Origin: Pseudomonas sp. 10S4
GTDB taxonomy: Bacteria; Pseudomonadota; Gammaproteobacteria; Pseudomonadales; Pseudomonadaceae
Direction of reading: 5' to 3'
Length of the DNA stretch: 64,000 nt
NCBI RefSeq assembly: GCF_034344865.1
Contig: NZ_CP133774.1
Coordinates: 5,518,001-5,582,000, forward strand
The notes beneath the pieces are model-generated. The model was not told the DNA's origin and ran no database searches. It saw only the letters and a program-made list of their open reading frames with translations. The position numbers and the translations under genes are program-made. Shown piece by piece: positions 17,943-28,462 of the stretch. Numbering within the stretch: the first letter of the stretch is position 1; every line of letters starts with the position of its first letter.

Positions 17943-20126
17943 GTGAATAAACTGAAAGTGGCTGCAAGCGCGGCTTCACGCAGTAGCTTTTTGACTTCGC
18001 GCGAAGTAGTGGAATTTTCCCAAACCGATTTGACGGATGTTGCCGCCGCGGTGATTACCGGAGCGGATGTTCAAAACGGTTTGCTCGATGTCATCAGTCG
18101 ATCAGGATTCGATATCCCGATCTTCTTTGCCGTTAGCGCCAAGGACGAACTGTCTCGGGAAAACCTGCCAAGCATTGAACATGTTCTGCTGCAAATCAGC
18201 GGAGTGTTCGACTTGGGCACCGATAAGGCCGAGTACTACGGCGACAAACTGGAAACGGCGGCCAGTCAATACGAGGAAGCATTGCTGCCGCCCTTCTTCG
18301 GTGCGCTCAAACACTATGTCGAGCGCGGCAACTCGACGTTTGCCTGCCCGGGGCATCAGGGCGGACAGTTCTTTCGCAAGCATCCGGCGGGTCGACAATT
18401 CTTCGACTTCTTTGGCGAGACGCTGTTTCGTGCCGACCGCTGTAACGCCGACGTGGAAATGGGCGATCTGTTGATCCACGAAGGGGCGCCGCTGGAAGCG
18501 CAAAAGCGCGCCGCGAAAGTCTACAACGCGGACAAGACCTATTTCGTCCTCAATGGCACCTCGGCGTCGAACAAGGTCGTGACCAACGCTTTGCTGACTC
18601 CGGGCGATGTCGTGCTGTTCGATCGCAACAATCACAAATCAATCCATCAGGGCGCGTTGTTCCAGGCCGGCGCTACACCGCTGTACCTGGAAACGGCGCG
18701 CAATCCCTACGGCTTCATCGGTGGTATCGATGCGCACTGTTTTGACGAAACCTATCTGCGCGACGAGTTGCGCCGGGTTGCGCCAGACAAGGCCGATCTA
18801 CCCCGGCCGTTCCGGTTGGCGGTGATCCAGTTGGGCACCTACGACGGCACCATCTACAACGCCCGGCAGGTGGTCGATAGCATCGGCCATCTGTGTGACT
18901 ACATCCTCTTCGATTCGGCGTGGGTCGGCTATGAGCAGTTCATTCCGATGATGAAAGACTGCTCGCCGATGTTGCTCGAGCTGGGGCCGGACGATCCCGG
19001 AATCTTCGTCACGCAGTCGATTCACAAGCAGCAGGCGGGCTTCTCCCAGGCGTCGCAGATCCACAAAAAGGATCGTCACATCAAAGGCCAGGAGCGCTAC
19101 TGCAATCATCATCGGCTGAACAACGCGTTCATGGCCCAGGCCTCCACCAGCCCGTTTTACCCGCTGTTTGCCTCACTCGATGTCAATGCGCGGATGCACA
19201 GCGGTCGCAGTGGTCACCGACTGTGGGACGAATGCGTTCGCGCCGGCATTGAAGCCCGAAAATTAGTAATGGATCACTGCACCTTGATCCGGCCATTCGT
19301 GCCGCCGACCATTGATGGCCGTTACTGGCAGGATTATCCAACCGATGAAATCGCCACTAACCGGCGGTTTTTCATGTTCCATCCCGAGGAGCGCTGGCAC
19401 GCCTTCGAGGGCTATACCGAGAATCAATACTTCATCGATCCATGCAAATTGCTGTTCACCACCCCGGGCATTGATGCGACGACGGGCGAATACACGGAGT
19501 TCGGCATCCATGCCGGGGTCCTCGCCACGTTCCTGCGCCAGTACGGCATGGTCCCGGAAAAAAGCGACCTGAACTCCATTCTATTCTTGCTCACGCCAGC
19601 CGAAAGCCAGGCCAAGATGCAGCACCTGGTCGCGCAGATCGCGCGCTTCGAGCGTTTTATCCACGACGACGCGCCACTGGCCGAGGTATTGCCCGGTGTC
19701 TATCGCGACCACGAAGCCCGTTACAAGGACTACAGCATCCGCCAACTGTGCCTGGAAATGCACGAGCTCTACGCCCGACATAACGTCAAACAGCTGCAAA
19801 AGGACATGTTCCGCAAGGCGCATATGCCCGCGGTAGTGATGGACCCCCGTGAGGCGAATCTCGAGTTCGTGCGCGGCAAAGTGGAACTGATCGCCCTCGA
19901 GGATGCTCAGGGGCGGATCGCCGCCGAGGGTGCCCTGCCTTATCCGCCGGGGGTGCTGTGTGTGGTCCCCGGTGAAGTGTGGTCGGGTGCGGTGCTGAGC
20001 TATTTCCTGGCTCTACAGGATGCAATCAATCGCTTGCCTGGATTCAATCCCGAATTGCAGGGTGTCTACCTCAAGACCGAAGAGGACGGTCGCATTCGAG
20101 CTTATGGATACGTCATCAAGCAGTAA
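17943..20126 (+). CDS. speF: Ornithine decarboxylase, inducible SpeF type
   Basis: Converts ornithine to putrescine and CO2. The protein has 727 residues from GTG 17943, chosen because GGAGGG lies seven bases before it; an ATG 15 bases upstream overlaps that ribosome site. It carries a wing domain, the CPGHQGG substrate/PLP motif (135-141), the PLP lysine at about 362 in QSIHKQQAGFSQASQIHKKD, and the conserved C-terminal domain. Placement directly before a PotE antiporter is the arrangement of the E. coli inducible speF-potE acid-response operon, which is why SpeF is preferred over biosynthetic SpeC. A terminator-like hairpin separates it from potE. Confidence 0.88.
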   Translation: MNKLKVAASAASRSSFLTSREVVEFSQTDLTDVAAAVITGADVQNGLLDVISRSGFDIPIFFAVSAKDELSRENLPSIEHVLLQISGVFDLGTDKAEYYGDKLETAASQYEEALLPPFFGALKHYVERGNSTFACPGHQGGQFFRKHPAGRQFFDFFGETLFRADRCNADVEMGDLLIHEGAPLEAQKRAAKVYNADKTYFVLNGTSASNKVVTNALLTPGDVVLFDRNNHKSIHQGALFQAGATPLYLETARNPYGFIGGIDAHCFDETYLRDELRRVAPDKADLPRPFRLAVIQLGTYDGTIYNARQVVDSIGHLCDYILFDSAWVGYEQFIPMMKDCSPMLLELGPDDPGIFVTQSIHKQQAGFSQASQIHKKDRHIKGQERYCNHHRLNNAFMAQASTSPFYPLFASLDVNARMHSGRSGHRLWDECVRAGIEARKLVMDHCTLIRPFVPPTIDGRYWQDYPTDEIATNRRFFMFHPEERWHAFEGYTENQYFIDPCKLLFTTPGIDATTGEYTEFGIHAGVLATFLRQYGMVPEKSDLNSILFLLTPAESQAKMQHLVAQIARFERFIHDDAPLAEVLPGVYRDHEARYKDYSIRQLCLEMHELYARHNVKQLQKDMFRKAHMPAVVMDPREANLEFVRGKVELIALEDAQGRIAAEGALPYPPGVLCVVPGEVWSGAVLSYFLALQDAINRLPGFNPELQGVYLKTEEDGRIRAYGYVIKQ

Positions 20127-20183
20127 AACGTTCCTGAAAGGACACTGGAAAATCATCCCGGTATTCGTCTTTCCGCAATGCAG

Positions 20184-20205
20184 CGCCCCGCGAAGGGGCG
20201 TTTTT
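20184..20205 (+). terminator. Intra-operon terminator between speF and potE
   Basis: The stem CGCCCC/GGGGCG with a five-base loop is followed by TTTTT. It ends exactly at the TGGAG ribosome site of potE. It is likely an attenuator lowering potE relative to speF, or a site regulated by readthrough. Confidence 0.8.
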
Positions 20206-20216
20206 GGAGTGCAAAT

Positions 20217-21550
20217 ATGGGAACTACTGTGAAGAAGATGAGCGTGGTGCAACTCACCGTGCTGACGGCCATCAACATGCTGGGGTCGGGCATCGTCCTG
20301 CTGCCGTCGAAGCTGGCGCAAGTGGGCACGATATCGATTTTCTCGTGGATCGTGACGGCACTCGGTTCGCTGGCCTTGGCCTATGCCTTCGCCAAATGCG
20401 GGCGTTTCAGCCGTAAGCCTGGCGGCATGGGGGGTACGCCGAATACGCCTTTGGTCGCTCCGGCAACTTCATGTCCAACTACACCTATGGCGTGTCGCTG
20501 CTGATCGCCAACGTGGCCATCGCGATTACCGCCGTAGGGTATTCGACGGAGTTGTTCCATGTGACGTTGACGCCCATCGGCGTCGCGGGGGCGACCGTGG
20601 TGCTGCTGTGGTTGACCACCATCGCCAACTTCGGCGGCCCGCAGATTACCGGTCAGATCGGCAATGTCACCATCATGGGTGTCATCATTCCGGTGCTGGG
20701 GGTTTCGGTACTGGGCTGGTTCTGGTTCGACTCATCGCTGTACGTCGCCGCCTGGAATCCACACGACATGCCGATTTTCCAGGCGGTTGGCGCATCGATC
20801 TCGATAACCCTGTGGGCCTTTCTCGGCCTCGAATCGGCGTGTGCGAACACTGACGCCGTGGAAAACCCCGAGCGTAACGTGCCGATCGCCGTATTGGGCG
20901 GGACCATCGGTGCGGCGGTCATTTATATTGCGTCGACTAACGTGATCGCCGGGATTGTGCCGAACATGGACCTTGCGGCCTCCACCGCACCGTTCGGGCT
21001 GGCGTTCGCCACCATGTTCACGCCGCTGGTAGGCAACATTGTCATGGGCCTGATGATCATGGCCTGTATCGGTTCGCTGCTCGGCTGGCAGTTCACCATT
21101 GCCCAGGTGTTCAAAAGCTCAGCCGATGTCGGCTATTTCCTGAAGATCTTCGCCAAGACGACCAAGTCCGGCACACCCATCGCCGGCATGCTGGTGCTGG
21201 TGGTCTGCCAGACCGCGTTGACGCTGATGACCATCAGCCCGGACCTGAGCAAACAGTTCGACATGATCGTCAACCTGGCAGTAGTGACCAACCTGGTTCC
21301 CTACTTGATGTCGATGGCAGCGCTGATGACGATTCAGAAGGCCGCCGGGATCACGCCGCGCAAAGCCCTGTTTGCCAATGGCATCGCCTACATCGCAGCG
21401 GCTTACAGCTACTACGCTCTGTATAGCTCCGGTGCCGACGCCATGATGTTGGGCGGCATTGTCACCATGCTCGGATGGACTTTGTACGGGACCGTCAGCC
21501 GTCGATTCATGACAGCAGATACCCCAGTCGAGGATGTCGCCAAAGCCTAA
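20217..21550 (+). CDS. potE: PotE putrescine-ornithine antiporter, frame split by one missing base
   Basis: An APC-family inner-membrane transporter that exports putrescine in exchange for ornithine. The sequence tracks E. coli PotE throughout: NMLGSGIVLLPSKLAQVGTI, then FAKCGRFSRKPGGMGG, ANYTYGVSLL-like NYTYGVSLLIANVAIAI, WAFLGLESACANTDAVENPE and STNVIAGIVPNM. The frame breaks in the G-run near 20430. Adding one base restores GGMGGYAEYAFGRSGNF and a 444-residue, 12-helix protein (E. coli 439). TGGAG lies seven bases before ATG 20217. Together with speF it would form a proton-consuming ornithine/putrescine cycle. Confidence 0.88.
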
Positions 21551-21756
21551 AGCTTTGCCGCGTCTCATCGTGCACTTGATTGGCTATTCATACATTCGCA
21601 AAGTGCAGTTCATCATCAATGTTCAACAGCGGGACAATGAGTCAGGAATGAAGCAATGGGCGCGCTGCGGTCCGGTAGGACGGTAGCGAGTTCGTTGGTT
21701 TATTCGCCCTCAACCCCACAAGCCCTAGCGCTGCATCCATTTGAGGCCAGACGTTC

Positions 21757-22701
21757 TCAATTGCGATGCAGGAGAGTATGAGGAGCAACACCAAAGGCCT
21801 TGCGAAAGGCATGGCTGAAATGGGAAAAGTCGGAGAACCCGAAATCCAGTGCTGCTTGAGAAACGCTGCGTACCTGGCCGCGCTCGATGGCTTCGCGGCT
21901 GGCATTCAGGCGCTCTTTCCAGATCTCCGAAACTGGGGTTTTCTGGTAGCGGGCGAAAGCACGCGTGACGGTTCGGGTGGACACATGGTGCGCTTGAGCG
22001 ATGAGTTCGATCGACAGGTTCGGGTCGGTCAAATTCCGGCGGATGTAATTCATGATCCGTCCATAAAGATCCAACTCTTCATGGGTTGTCTTCAAGTCCT
22101 GAAGTTCCAGGCTGATGACCAGAAGGTCGAGCAACGCACTGGAATACCGACTAGAGACTCCCCCATCCTGCAAGATTGACGGTGCGCTCGCCGCCTGGCG
22201 CAACATCTCGCGTAACGGGATCACGCCTGGACGACGATCGTCCAGAACCATCGCCGTGTAATCCGCTACGCCGGGCAACCGCTCGCTGAGCAACTGTCGT
22301 GGAATTCGGATCAAGTGATTTTCGGTACCACCCAGACTGAATCGAAACGTCTGGGATGCATCATAAAGAAACAGATTGCCTGCTGCCAAGGTTGCCTTGC
22401 GCCCTCCCTGCTCCAGTTCACCACGACCAATTCGGGTGAAACCCAACCACAAATCTTCGGCGGGACCGCTGCGCAGATGCTGGGCGGAACGCTCCCAATG
22501 GTGCAGAGGCGAGGACAAGGTGCAGATATCCAGCGCCCCCATGTCGTGGACCTTTAGCGCCCCCTCGAAATTGCTCTGCGACAAGGTTTTGCTGTCAGCC
22601 GCCAGGCAATGACGACACACCACTTCTTTCCAGTAATCAAAGCGACGTGGCTCCGAAACTGCGAAGGTTGAATACTGACTGCTTTGGCTCATGGCATTCA
22701 C
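21757..22701 (-). CDS. AraC-family activator of the aldoxime-nitrile cluster (OxdR-like)
   Basis: A 314-residue AraC/XylS regulator. The N-terminal half is a ligand-sensing cupin-like domain of the FeaR/NahR type, with FDYWKEVVCRHC near the start and LAAGNLFLYDASQTFRFSL in the middle. The C-terminal half has two helix-turn-helices: NLSIELIAQAHHVSTRTVTR and VSQAALDFGFSDFSHFSHAF. It is transcribed away from the aldoxime dehydratase gene across about 375 bp. The P. chlororaphis aldoxime cluster is activated by an AraC protein (OxdR), and position and family fit that role. Several upstream methionines leave the exact start open. Confidence 0.85.
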   Translation of the reverse strand: MNAMSQSSQYSTFAVSEPRRFDYWKEVVCRHCLAADSKTLSQSNFEGALKVHDMGALDICTLSSPLHHWERSAQHLRSGPAEDLWLGFTRIGRGELEQGGRKATLAAGNLFLYDASQTFRFSLGGTENHLIRIPRQLLSERLPGVADYTAMVLDDRRPGVIPLREMLRQAASAPSILQDGGVSSRYSSALLDLLVISLELQDLKTTHEELDLYGRIMNYIRRNLTDPNLSIELIAQAHHVSTRTVTRAFARYQKTPVSEIWKERLNASREAIERGQVRSVSQAALDFGFSDFSHFSHAFRKAFGVAPHTLLHRN

Positions 22702-23075
22702 CTCGGTGCGGCGACGTAAAGAAAGCGGGGAGCGCTAACGCAAGCTCATCACTTAGCAATTAATAGGCCATTCGCTCTTTCTGGCGCCGGCCTAATATGG
22801 CTCTGAGGAGAGGCGCCTACCAGAAACCTCGTCAGCAAACCCCGCCAGCGTTAAACGTCTGCTGCCATCGCTGATGAGCGTGTTATGCCCATTTTCAAGG
22901 CGCGAGCCCTTGCCTTTGGGGCTCAGCGCACCAGTACGGCTCAAGCGCGTACCGGTTTTGTTGGGTCTGTCCTTTCCAACCAAACGGTTGTCTTTGCGAA
23001 CAAAGCGCACTGACTCGATCCTACATAACTTCTACCTCACAGCATTCCCTGCAACCACGGCTGATGAGGCATCCC
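22702..23075. other. Divergent promoter region of the aldoxime-nitrile cluster
   Basis: About 375 bp between the AraC regulator and the first small gene. No other gene is supported; long antisense frames here lack ribosome sites. It should contain the AraC binding sites, but I could not pick a convincing direct repeat by eye. Confidence 0.4.
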
Positions 23076-23237
23076 ATGCATCTTCAAAAACAGAAACGAT
23101 TGTCCGACTCATCCTGGTTATTGCAAATGCGCGACCTGGCACCCGAGGAGTTCGTTTGCTGGCTGATCGAGTGGGGAGTTCTGGCGCTGCTCCGACGACA
23201 GGAAGGTGCCAACCGCAATCCGTCACCGGGACATTGA
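23076..23237 (+). CDS. Small 53-residue protein upstream of aldoxime dehydratase
   Basis: ATG 23076 follows a TGAGG ribosome site and opens a 53-codon frame beginning MHLQKQKRLSDSSWLLQMRD, continuing with LAPEEFVCWLIEWGVLALLRR and ending NPSPGH. It is basic at both ends with an amphipathic tryptophan-rich middle. It ends 43 bases before the aldoxime dehydratase start and is probably on the same transcript. I do not recognise a family. It could be a translated leader or a small accessory protein. Confidence 0.5.
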   Translation: MHLQKQKRLSDSSWLLQMRDLAPEEFVCWLIEWGVLALLRRQEGANRNPSPGH

Positions 23238-23280
23238 ACCCAAACCTTACGCCTGAACCAAAAATAAAAAGGAGCCTTTC

Positions 23281-24338
23281 ATGGAATCCGCGATCGACAA
23301 ACACCTCACATGTCCTCGGACGCTTTCTCGTCGAGTTCCCGAAAATTACCAACCGCCCTTCCCCATGTGGGTCGGACGCGCCGACGAACAATTGAAACAG
23401 GTGGTGATGGGCTACTTGGGTGTGCAGTTTCGCGGTGAAGCACAGCGCGAGGCGGCGCTGCAGGCCATGCGGCACATCGTGAGCAGCTTCAGCCTGCCCG
23501 ATGGTCCGCTAACCCATGACTTGACGCATCACACTGACAACAGCGGCTATGACAACCTGATGATCGTCGGTTACTGGAAAGATCCAGTGGCCCATTGCCG
23601 CTGGTTGCGATCACCAGAAGTGAACGACTGGTGGGAGTCGCAGGATCGCCTCAGTGACGGCCTCGGGTATTTTCGGGAGATCATCGCTCCGCGTGCCGAG
23701 CAGTTCGAAACTTTATACGGCTTCCAGGACAAGCCGCCCGGCATCGGCGCGATCATGGACAACACCAGCGGCGAAATCGAAGAGCACGGCTACTGGGGCT
23801 CGATGCGCGACCGCTTCCCGGTTTCCCAGACCGACTGGATGAACCCTTCGGGCGAACTGCAAGTGGTCGCTGGAGACCCGGCTAAAGGTGGGCGCGTCGT
23901 AGTGCTGGGTCACGACAACGTAGCGCTGATCCGCTCCGGCCAGGATTGGGCCGACGCCGAGGCAGAGGAACGCTCACTGTATCTTGACGAAATCCTGCCG
24001 ACGCTGCAGAACGGCATGGATTTTTGCGTGACAACGGCCAACCCCTGGGCTGCTACAGCAACAGATTCGTGCGCAACATCGACATGGACGGCAACTTCCT
24101 CGACCTGAGCTACAACATTGGTCACTGGCGCTCGGTCGAGAAGCTGGAACGCTGGGCAGAATCCCATCCCACCCATCTGCGCATTTTCGTCACGTTCTTC
24201 CGCGTGGCTGCCGGGCTGGTGAAGCTGCGGCTTTACCACGAAGTGTCGGTGTCGGATGCCAAAAATCAGGTGTTCGAATACATCAACTGCCATCCGCAAA
24301 CGGGAATGCTTCGCGACGCATTACCGGCACAAAGCTGA
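23281..24338 (+). CDS. oxdA: Aldoxime dehydratase (OxdA), frame split by one missing base
   Basis: A haem enzyme that dehydrates aldoximes to nitriles, the entry step of the cluster. It follows the P. chlororaphis B23 OxdA protein closely, from MESAIDKHLTCPRTLSRRVP to the C-terminal YINCHPQTGMLRDALP. The haem-ligand histidine is expected in the region LRIFVTFFRVAAGLVKLRLY. The frame breaks in the T-run near 24030; adding one base restores GMDFLRDNGQPLGCYSNRF and 352 residues, exactly the length of OxdA. AAGGAG lies six bases before the ATG. Confidence 0.9.
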
Positions 24339-24426
24339 GCGCACCTGCGCTTACACCCAACCAGTGAATAGCCACAGCCTGCCGCCTTGAAAGGCGGTAC
24401 GGCCTCCTTGTGCCAGGAAATCCATC

Positions 24427-25292
24427 ATGAACAAAATCCGTCTGCTGACGCTCCCTGCTCTGCTGCCCGCATTTCATGCGCAAGCCGTCGAAGTGGCCCC
24501 CGGTGATTATGAGCAATATCCGGCGGACGCAACCATCGGCGTCATCTACTACCAGCACGCCACCACCGACTCGGCCTATGCCAAGGGTCACAAGGTCAGT
24601 TCTGATTTCAACTTGAGCTCCGACGTTGGCATCTTGCGTCTGCTGCACGTCTACGCGCTGAGTGACACCGTCACCATTGACCCACAATTCCTTTTGCCAT
24701 TCGGGCACGTCTCCAGCGGCGGCGATGCCTCGACGCTAGGTAGTACGAGCGGCATTGGCGACCTGATCCTGACGGCTCCGGTCAAGTTGCGACTCAACGA
24801 CGCCCGCGACACCCTCAGCCTCGCGCCCTACCTTTTCGTGCCCACCGGCAGCTACGACAAGGACGCCCCCTGAATATTGGCGAGAACCGCTGGAAGTTCG
24901 AGCTTCAGGGCGCCTACGTCAAACACTTCACGGAAAAATGGGCCATGGACCTGGTCGGCGGCGCCACGTGGTATGGCGACAACGATGACTACAGTGCAAA
25001 CGCCAACCGGCTTGAGCAGGACGTCTCCTACGCCGCGCAGGTTATGGGCCGCTACATGCCGGATGCCACTACGGCCTTCGGCATAGGTTTCGGACATACC
25101 TGGGGCGGAGAAACCAACATCGAACATGTCAATCAGGACAACGAAGCAGACACCACCAACTTCCGTTTGACCGCCACCAAGTTTTTCACCGCTCAAGACC
25201 AGATCCAGCTGCAGCTGGGCAAGGATCTCTCGGTAGATAACGGGCCCAAAGAGGACTTCCGGATGAACCTGCGTTACGCACGAGTGTTTTAA
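24427..25292 (+). CDS. Outer-membrane transporter of the phenol/MetA-degradation type, frame split by one missing base
   Basis: A secreted beta-barrel protein of the family often annotated as MetA-pathway phenol-degradation transporter. A signal peptide (LLTLPALLPAFHAQA) is followed by alternating amphipathic strands such as DATIGVIYYQHATT, GVGDLILTAPVKL-like GIGDLILTAPVKLRLN and FRMNLRYARVF at the C-terminus, ending in Phe as outer-membrane barrels do. The frame stops in the C-run near 24870. One extra C gives SYDKDAPLNIGENRWKFEL and 288 residues. In this cluster it probably admits aldoximes or nitriles; that is inference. Confidence 0.75.
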
Positions 25293-25347
25293 GCCCAACA
25301 GACCTCGGGACAACGACCGAGCCGAGGCCAGGAAGATAAAAAAAGCG

Positions 25348-25385
25348 TGTCCGGCTCAACCAAGTGGCTGTCCGGCTCAACCAAG
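25348..25385. repeat. Two-copy tandem repeat, 21-bp period
   Basis: TGTCCGGCTCAACCAAG occurs at 25348-25364 and again at 25369-25385, between the porin and amidase genes. It could be a small duplication or a paired regulator site. Confidence 0.5.
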
Positions 25386-25550
25386 CGACAGCACGGGGAC
25401 CCGGCTTATCTTAATCCCAGGTCAACTGACACCCAATGAGAGTGTTGCTTTCGCGGAACCAAGAGCACGCACAGCAACCAGCAAAATATTTGTACAACTC
25501 ATTTACGAAGCGCTCGGTCTCGCCGGGCTTCCAGAAAAAAGGATCCCACC

Positions 25551-27065
25551 ATGGCAATCGTTCGCCCCACCCTCGACCAATTACTGGACATCGCGAGCAA
25601 TCTGCACATGCAGTTGCCCCCTGAGCAGGCCAGTGAATATCTGGCGCTCATGCAGTCGAGTTTCGACGCATACGATCTCATCGACGAGTTACCCGACTTT
25701 ACTCCGCCAGTGCGGTACGACCGCAGTTCGGGCTATCGCCCATCGAATAAGGAAAACCCGCTCAACGCCTGGTACTACAGGGCCGAAGTGAACGGCGCTC
25801 GCAAGGGGAAACTGGCGGGCAAGACCGTAGCGCTCAAGGACAACATTTCGCTGGCCGGCGTCCCGATGATGAACGGTGCTGCGCCGCTGGAAGGCTTCGT
25901 GCCCTCATTCGATGCCACCGTAGTGACTCGATTGCTGGACGCTGGGGCCACTATCCTCGGCAAGGCAACCTGCGAACACTACTGCCTCTCTGGTGGCAGT
26001 CACACCTCTGACCCGGCGCCGGTACACAACCCACACCGCCACGGTTTTTCCTCCGGTGGCTCCTCCTCCGGCAGCGCGGCGCTGGTGGCCGCAGGCGAGG
26101 TGGACATGGCGGTCGGCGGCGACCAGGGCGGCTCTATCCGTATCCCTTCAGCATTCTGCGGCACCTACGGGATGAAGCCGACCCACGGCCTGGTGCCCTA
26201 CACCGGGATCATGGCGATTGAGGCAACTATCGACCATGCGGGGCCTATCACCGGCAATGTGCGTGATAACGCATTGATGCTGGAAGTCATGGCCGGTGCG
26301 GACGGGCTCGACCCACGCCAGGCTTCGCCGCAGGTCGACACCTACAGCGACTACCTGGAGCGCGGTGTCAGCGGGCTCAGGATCGGCATCCTCCAGGAAG
26401 GCTTCCAACTGGCCAATCAGGACCCGCGTGTCACCGCCAAGGTACGCAGCGCCATCGCCCGACTTGAGGCGTTAGGCGCTCGTGTTGAAGAAGTATCCAT
26501 TCCCGAGCACAACCTTGCGGCTTCGCTGTGGCACCCCATTGGCTGCGAAGGTCTGACCATGCAGATGATGCACGGTAATGGTTCGGGCTTTAACTGGAAG
26601 GGCCTTTACGACGTCGCGCTGCTGGATAAACAGGCCGGCTGGCGCGAACAGGCGGACGCATTGTCCGCATCGCTCAAGCTGTGCATGTTCGTCGGCCAGT
26701 ACGGCCTGGAGCGCTACAACGGCCGTTTCTACGCCAAGGCACAGAACCTCGCACGTTACGCACGCGCCGGCTACGACAAGGCACTGGACAGCTATGACCT
26801 GCTGGTGATGCCGACGGTACCCATCATTGCCCAGCCACACCCGGAACCCGGTTGCTCAATTACCGAATACGTGGCCCGGGCACTGGAAATGATCGGCAAT
26901 GCCTCATCCCAGGACATCACCGGCCATCCGGCCATGTCGATCCCTTGCGGCCTGGTAGACGGTCTGCCCGTCGGGCTGATGCTGGTTGGCAAGCACTATG
27001 CAGAAGGCACGATCTACCAGGCTGCTGCAGCGTTCGAGGCCGCTGTCGACTGGAAATCCCTTTAA
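25551..27065 (+). CDS. amiA: Amidase of the nitrile pathway (amidase-signature family)
   Basis: Hydrolyses the amide made by nitrile hydratase to carboxylic acid and ammonia. It has 504 residues. The Ser-cisSer-Lys triad is complete: Lys96 in VALKDNIS, Ser171 in [16 protein letters not shown] and Ser195 in [12 protein letters not shown]. These are the same positions as in Rhodococcus nitrile-pathway amidases. The N-terminal extension before the signature domain (about 1-65) is typical of that subgroup. GGAT precedes the ATG. Nitrile hydratase alpha follows after about 90 bases, consistent with one operon. Confidence 0.9.
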   Translation: MAIVRPTLDQLLDIASNLHMQLPPEQASEYLALMQSSFDAYDLIDELPDFTPPVRYDRSSGYRPSNKENPLNAWYYRAEVNGARKGKLAGKTVALKDNISLAGVPMMNGAAPLEGFVPSFDATVVTRLLDAGATILGKATCEHYCLSGGSHTSDPAPVHNPHRHGFSSGGSSSGSAALVAAGEVDMAVGGDQGGSIRIPSAFCGTYGMKPTHGLVPYTGIMAIEATIDHAGPITGNVRDNALMLEVMAGADGLDPRQASPQVDTYSDYLERGVSGLRIGILQEGFQLANQDPRVTAKVRSAIARLEALGARVEEVSIPEHNLAASLWHPIGCEGLTMQMMHGNGSGFNWKGLYDVALLDKQAGWREQADALSASLKLCMFVGQYGLERYNGRFYAKAQNLARYARAGYDKALDSYDLLVMPTVPIIAQPHPEPGCSITEYVARALEMIGNASSQDITGHPAMSIPCGLVDGLPVGLMLVGKHYAEGTIYQAAAAFEAAVDWKSL

Positions 27066-27158
27066 GCCTGTTTGTGCCACTGCAGTCCGAAAAAATAAAA
27101 AAGAAGCTCAGCCTTGCTATGAAGTTCCAGACCGATTCGAACGATGAGGAGTTACCCA

Positions 27159-27758
27159 ATGAACACACCAACACCCCAACAATCTACTTCGACGCCGGGC
27201 GAGAGGGCGCGGGCGCTGTTTCAGGTTCTCAAGAGCAAGGACCTGATCCCCGACGGCTATATCGAGGCAATAACCCAATTGATGGAGCACGAATGGAGCC
27301 CAGAAAATGGCGCTCGCGTGGTTGCCAAGGCTTGGGTAGATCCGCAATTTCGCGAATTGTTGCTCAAGGACGGCACCGCGGCATGTGCTCAATTTGGTTA
27401 CACCGGCCCGCAGGGGGAATACATCGTGGCCCTGGAAGATACGCCCACGTTGAAGAACGTCATTGTTTGCAGTCTGTGTTCTTGCACCAACTGGCCGGTC
27501 CTGGGCTTGCCGCCCGAGTGGTACAAGGGCTTCGAGTTCCGCGCACGCCTGGTCCGAGAAGGGCGCACCGTACTGCGTGAATTGGGCACGCCATTGCCTA
27601 GTGAGGTAACCGTCAAGGTTTGGGATACCAGCGCTGAAAGCCGATACCTGGTGCTGCCCGTAAGACCCGAAGGCAGCGAGCACATGAATGAAGAAGAGCT
27701 TCAGAAACTGATCACCAAGGATGTTCTGATTGGTGTTGCCCTGCCCTGCGTGCCCTAA
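27159..27758 (+). CDS. nhpA: Nitrile hydratase alpha subunit, Fe-type
   Basis: The catalytic subunit converting nitriles to amides. It has 199 residues from ATG 27159 (GGAG eight bases upstream; an in-frame start five codons earlier lacks a site). The metal claw is VCSLCSC at 103-109, with Cys104, Cys107, Ser108 and Cys109. Ser after the second Cys-Leu position marks the Fe-type (Co-type has Thr: VCTLCSC). The two outer cysteines are normally oxidised to sulfinic and sulfenic acids. Sequence order and identity follow P. chlororaphis B23 NhpA. The downstream P47K protein is the activator this type needs. Confidence 0.95.
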   Translation: MNTPTPQQSTSTPGERARALFQVLKSKDLIPDGYIEAITQLMEHEWSPENGARVVAKAWVDPQFRELLLKDGTAACAQFGYTGPQGEYIVALEDTPTLKNVIVCSLCSCTNWPVLGLPPEWYKGFEFRARLVREGRTVLRELGTPLPSEVTVKVWDTSAESRYLVLPVRPEGSEHMNEEELQKLITKDVLIGVALPCVP

Positions 27759-27799
27759 CCAAGACGCTCCATTTTTTTCAATTTAAAGAGGTGTTCAAT

Positions 27800-28462
27800 A
27801 TGGATGGCTTTCATGATCTTGGTGGCTTTCAGGGGTTTGGCAAGATACCCCACACCATCAACAGCCTGAGCTATAAGACCGTGTTTAAAGAAGATTGGGA
27901 GCATCTGGCTTACAGCCTGATGTTCGTCGCGGCAGACCACTTGAAACAGTTCAGCATCGATGAGGCGCGCCATGCCGTCGAGCGCCTTGATGTGCGCCAA
28001 CACGTTGGCACGACGTATTACGAACGCTACGTCATCGCCACCGCGACGCTGTTGGTCGAAGCTGGAGTTATTACCCAGGACGAACTCGATCAGGCGCTGG
28101 GTTCACCATTCAAATTGGCCAACCCGCCCCACTCCCAGGGTCGTCCTGCCATCACCGGTCGGTCGCCATTCGAAGTCGGCGACCGGGTGGTAGTGCGCGA
28201 CGAGTACGTGGCGGGGCATGTCCGCATGCCGGGCTATGTCCGCGGGAAGGAAGGCGTGATCCGTCATCGCACCACCGAACAATGGCCTTTCCCGGACACC
28301 ATTGGCCATGGCGACAAGCGTGCAATACATCAACCGAGCTATCACGTCGAATTCCGGGTCAAGGATCTTTGGGGCGATGCCAACGATAATGGCCTGGTGG
28401 TCGTAGACCTGTTCGAAAGCTATCTGGACAAAGTTGTAGCCGAGCAAACGGTGACCGCATGA
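27800..28462 (+). CDS. nhpB: Nitrile hydratase beta subunit
   Basis: The structural partner that completes the active-site channel of nitrile hydratase; 220 residues. It begins [18 protein letters not shown], the usual beta-subunit N-terminus, has a helical middle and ends in the beta-barrel SH3-like part ([43 protein letters not shown]). AGAGGT lies seven bases before ATG 27800; an earlier in-frame ATG at 27791 lies inside the ribosome site. It overlaps the activator gene by ATGA, so the two are translationally coupled. Confidence 0.95.
   Translation: MDGFHDLGGFQGFGKIPHTINSLSYKTVFKEDWEHLAYSLMFVAADHLKQFSIDEARHAVERLDVRQHVGTTYYERYVIATATLLVEAGVITQDELDQALGSPFKLANPPHSQGRPAITGRSPFEVGDRVVVRDEYVAGHVRMPGYVRGKEGVIRHRTTEQWPFPDTIGHGDKRAIHQPSYHVEFRVKDLWGDANDNGLVVVDLFESYLDKVVAEQTVTA

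Noticed and set aside
22874..23395. 173-codon + strand frame overlapping oxdA
   Set aside because: It overlaps the oxdA start in another frame and crosses the 53-residue gene. No motif.
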